A stretch of DNA of 6,198 nucleotides from contig JAQWAJ010000118.1 in assembly GCA_028707745.1 (NCBI GenBank), positions 1 to 6,198 of the forward strand. The letters run 5' to 3'. This DNA comes from Bacteroidales bacterium. Its GTDB lineage: Bacteria > Bacteroidota > Bacteroidia > Bacteroidales > UBA12481. Position 1 is the stretch's first letter; every line of letters begins with the position of its first letter. Below the pieces are notes generated by a model, which ran no database searches, was not told where the DNA came from, and was given only the letters and a program-made list of their open reading frames with translations. Below are positions 5,389-6,198 of this stretch, one piece after another. Made by a program: the position numbers and the translations under genes.

Positions 5389-6198
5389 ATGAAAAGAATA
5401 GCGCTGTTATCGGTTTTGGTGTTTCTGGTGGCCTGCCACAAGGATGAAGCCCCGGTGGGACTATCGTTGGCCTGTTCGATTGCCAAACCGACCACCGTTG
5501 AGCCGGTGGTGTGCACGGCACGGCTTACAGGGCCCGAAGGGCTGGATACCTCACGTTATCTGTACCGCTGGGACTGGGAAGGAGACAAGGTCTGGGATAC
5601 CAAATATTCTGCGATACCGGTTGTGAGTTGGACCTTCACCGTTGCCGGCACCTATAATATCTCGGTCGAAGCTCTGTCGGAGGATGGAGAGGTGGTTACC
5701 GCCACGCAGTCACTCAAGGTTGCGCAAGGGTATTCGGCGCCAAAGCCTTATTTTACATGTTCTCCCGACAGCGGGAATTTCAAGACGGTCTTCACCTTCG
5801 ATGCCAGTCAAACCCGTGATGCGCAGGAATCAATCAGTCTCCTGACCTTTTCATGGGATTTCGATAATGATCAGGATTATGAGGTGATTCAGAAAGGAAA
5901 TCCTTTGACTACTCATCAATTTGAAAAACCCGGTACCTACACGGTGAACCTGATGGTGAAGGACACCTCCAAACTGTGGACCCGGTTTCAGAAACAGGTT
6001 GTCGTAAACCGGACCGACACGCTGATCGTTCCGGTGGTCAGAATCGTGCCGGAGTACCCTGGCGACCGGGATACCTTGCGAATGTATGCCGATCAGAGCT
6101 ACTACACCGGAAATCCCGCTATGGTCCTGAGATACTCATGGAAGAAGCCGGCCGGGGCCTGGACGCAGCCATCCGAAAATCCGGAGTACATCTGGATG
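5389..6198 (+). CDS. PKD-domain lipoprotein (partial, runs off the window)
   Basis: 270 codons are visible with no stop; the 3' end is missing. The signal peptide MKRIALLSVLVFLVAC ends in the lipobox L-V-A-C (Cys16), followed by HKDE, a charged stretch suited to surface export. PKD-like beta-sandwich repeats follow: repeat 1 at about residues 24-112 (YRWDWEGD at 59-66, VAGTYNISVEA at 85-95), repeat 2 at about 119-207 (FTFDAS at 135-140, FSWDFDND at 154-161, FEKPGTYTVNLMVKD at 178-192), and the beginning of a third (VVRIVPEYPGD ... LRYSW) at about 216-251. PKD modules act in surface binding and as spacers between other domains; a catalytic or anchoring domain could lie in the missing part. The ATG is 5 nt after the preceding stop, and the signal peptide fixes it. 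Confidence 0.88.
   Translation, partial: MKRIALLSVLVFLVACHKDEAPVGLSLACSIAKPTTVEPVVCTARLTGPEGLDTSRYLYRWDWEGDKVWDTKYSAIPVVSWTFTVAGTYNISVEALSEDGEVVTATQSLKVAQGYSAPKPYFTCSPDSGNFKTVFTFDASQTRDAQESISLLTFSWDFDNDQDYEVIQKGNPLTTHQFEKPGTYTVNLMVKDTSKLWTRFQKQVVVNRTDTLIVPVVRIVPEYPGDRDTLRMYADQSYYTGNPAMVLRYSWKKPAGAWTQPSENPEYIWM

Noticed and set aside
5444..5845. Short + strand frames inside the PKD gene
   Set aside because: They are out of frame with the continuous PKD reading frame beginning at 5389, which has a lipoprotein signal and clear repeats.

Overview
The window looks like chromosomal DNA of a member of the Bacteroidota, probably an environmental Bacteroidales-like lineage (lineage is inference). The evidence is promoter-like TTG ... 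TAnnTTTG patterns, few Shine-Dalgarno sequences, lipoproteins with L-S-C lipoboxes followed by charged residues, and families typical of the phylum (RRM plus Gly/Arg-tail RNA-binding protein, DUF4382, DUF4249-like). All recognised genes are on the + strand, and nothing indicates a phage, transposon, CRISPR array, tRNA or rRNA.

Layout. (1) 2-130: the last 42 codons of an SGNH/GDSL-type hydrolase, followed by a weak AT-rich terminator-like dyad. (2) 167-823: a self-contained unit for a glycine-rich RRM RNA-binding protein, with a Bacteroidota-type promoter, a leader of about 60 nt, the gene, a structured 3' UTR and a very strong intrinsic terminator. (3) 896-2786: a compact set with gaps of 12 and 16 nt, made of a universal stress protein, a small membrane-anchored protein and an NAD-dependent epimerase-like extended SDR protein. 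(4) 2824-3042: a two-helix PLDc_N-type mini membrane protein, with a probable promoter inside the 3' end of the epimerase gene. (5) 3189-6198: four successive cell-envelope genes, namely a DUF4382 lipoprotein with a C-terminal beta-sandwich, a DUF4249-like lipoprotein, a small cysteine-containing exported protein and a PKD-domain lipoprotein cut by the window end.

How the genes work together. The RNA-binding protein and the Usp group look like general housekeeping and stress genes. The last three genes (4-nt overlap, then a 5-nt gap) are almost certainly co-transcribed and translationally coupled, and all carry N-terminal export signals. They most resemble a set of envelope or surface proteins of unknown job. 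DUF4249 proteins are often found beside TonB-dependent receptors, but none is visible here.

No clearly new system could be shown from sequence alone. The best leads are the tight lipoprotein operon, its almost leaderless promoter arrangement, and the paired hairpins downstream of the RNA-binding protein gene.
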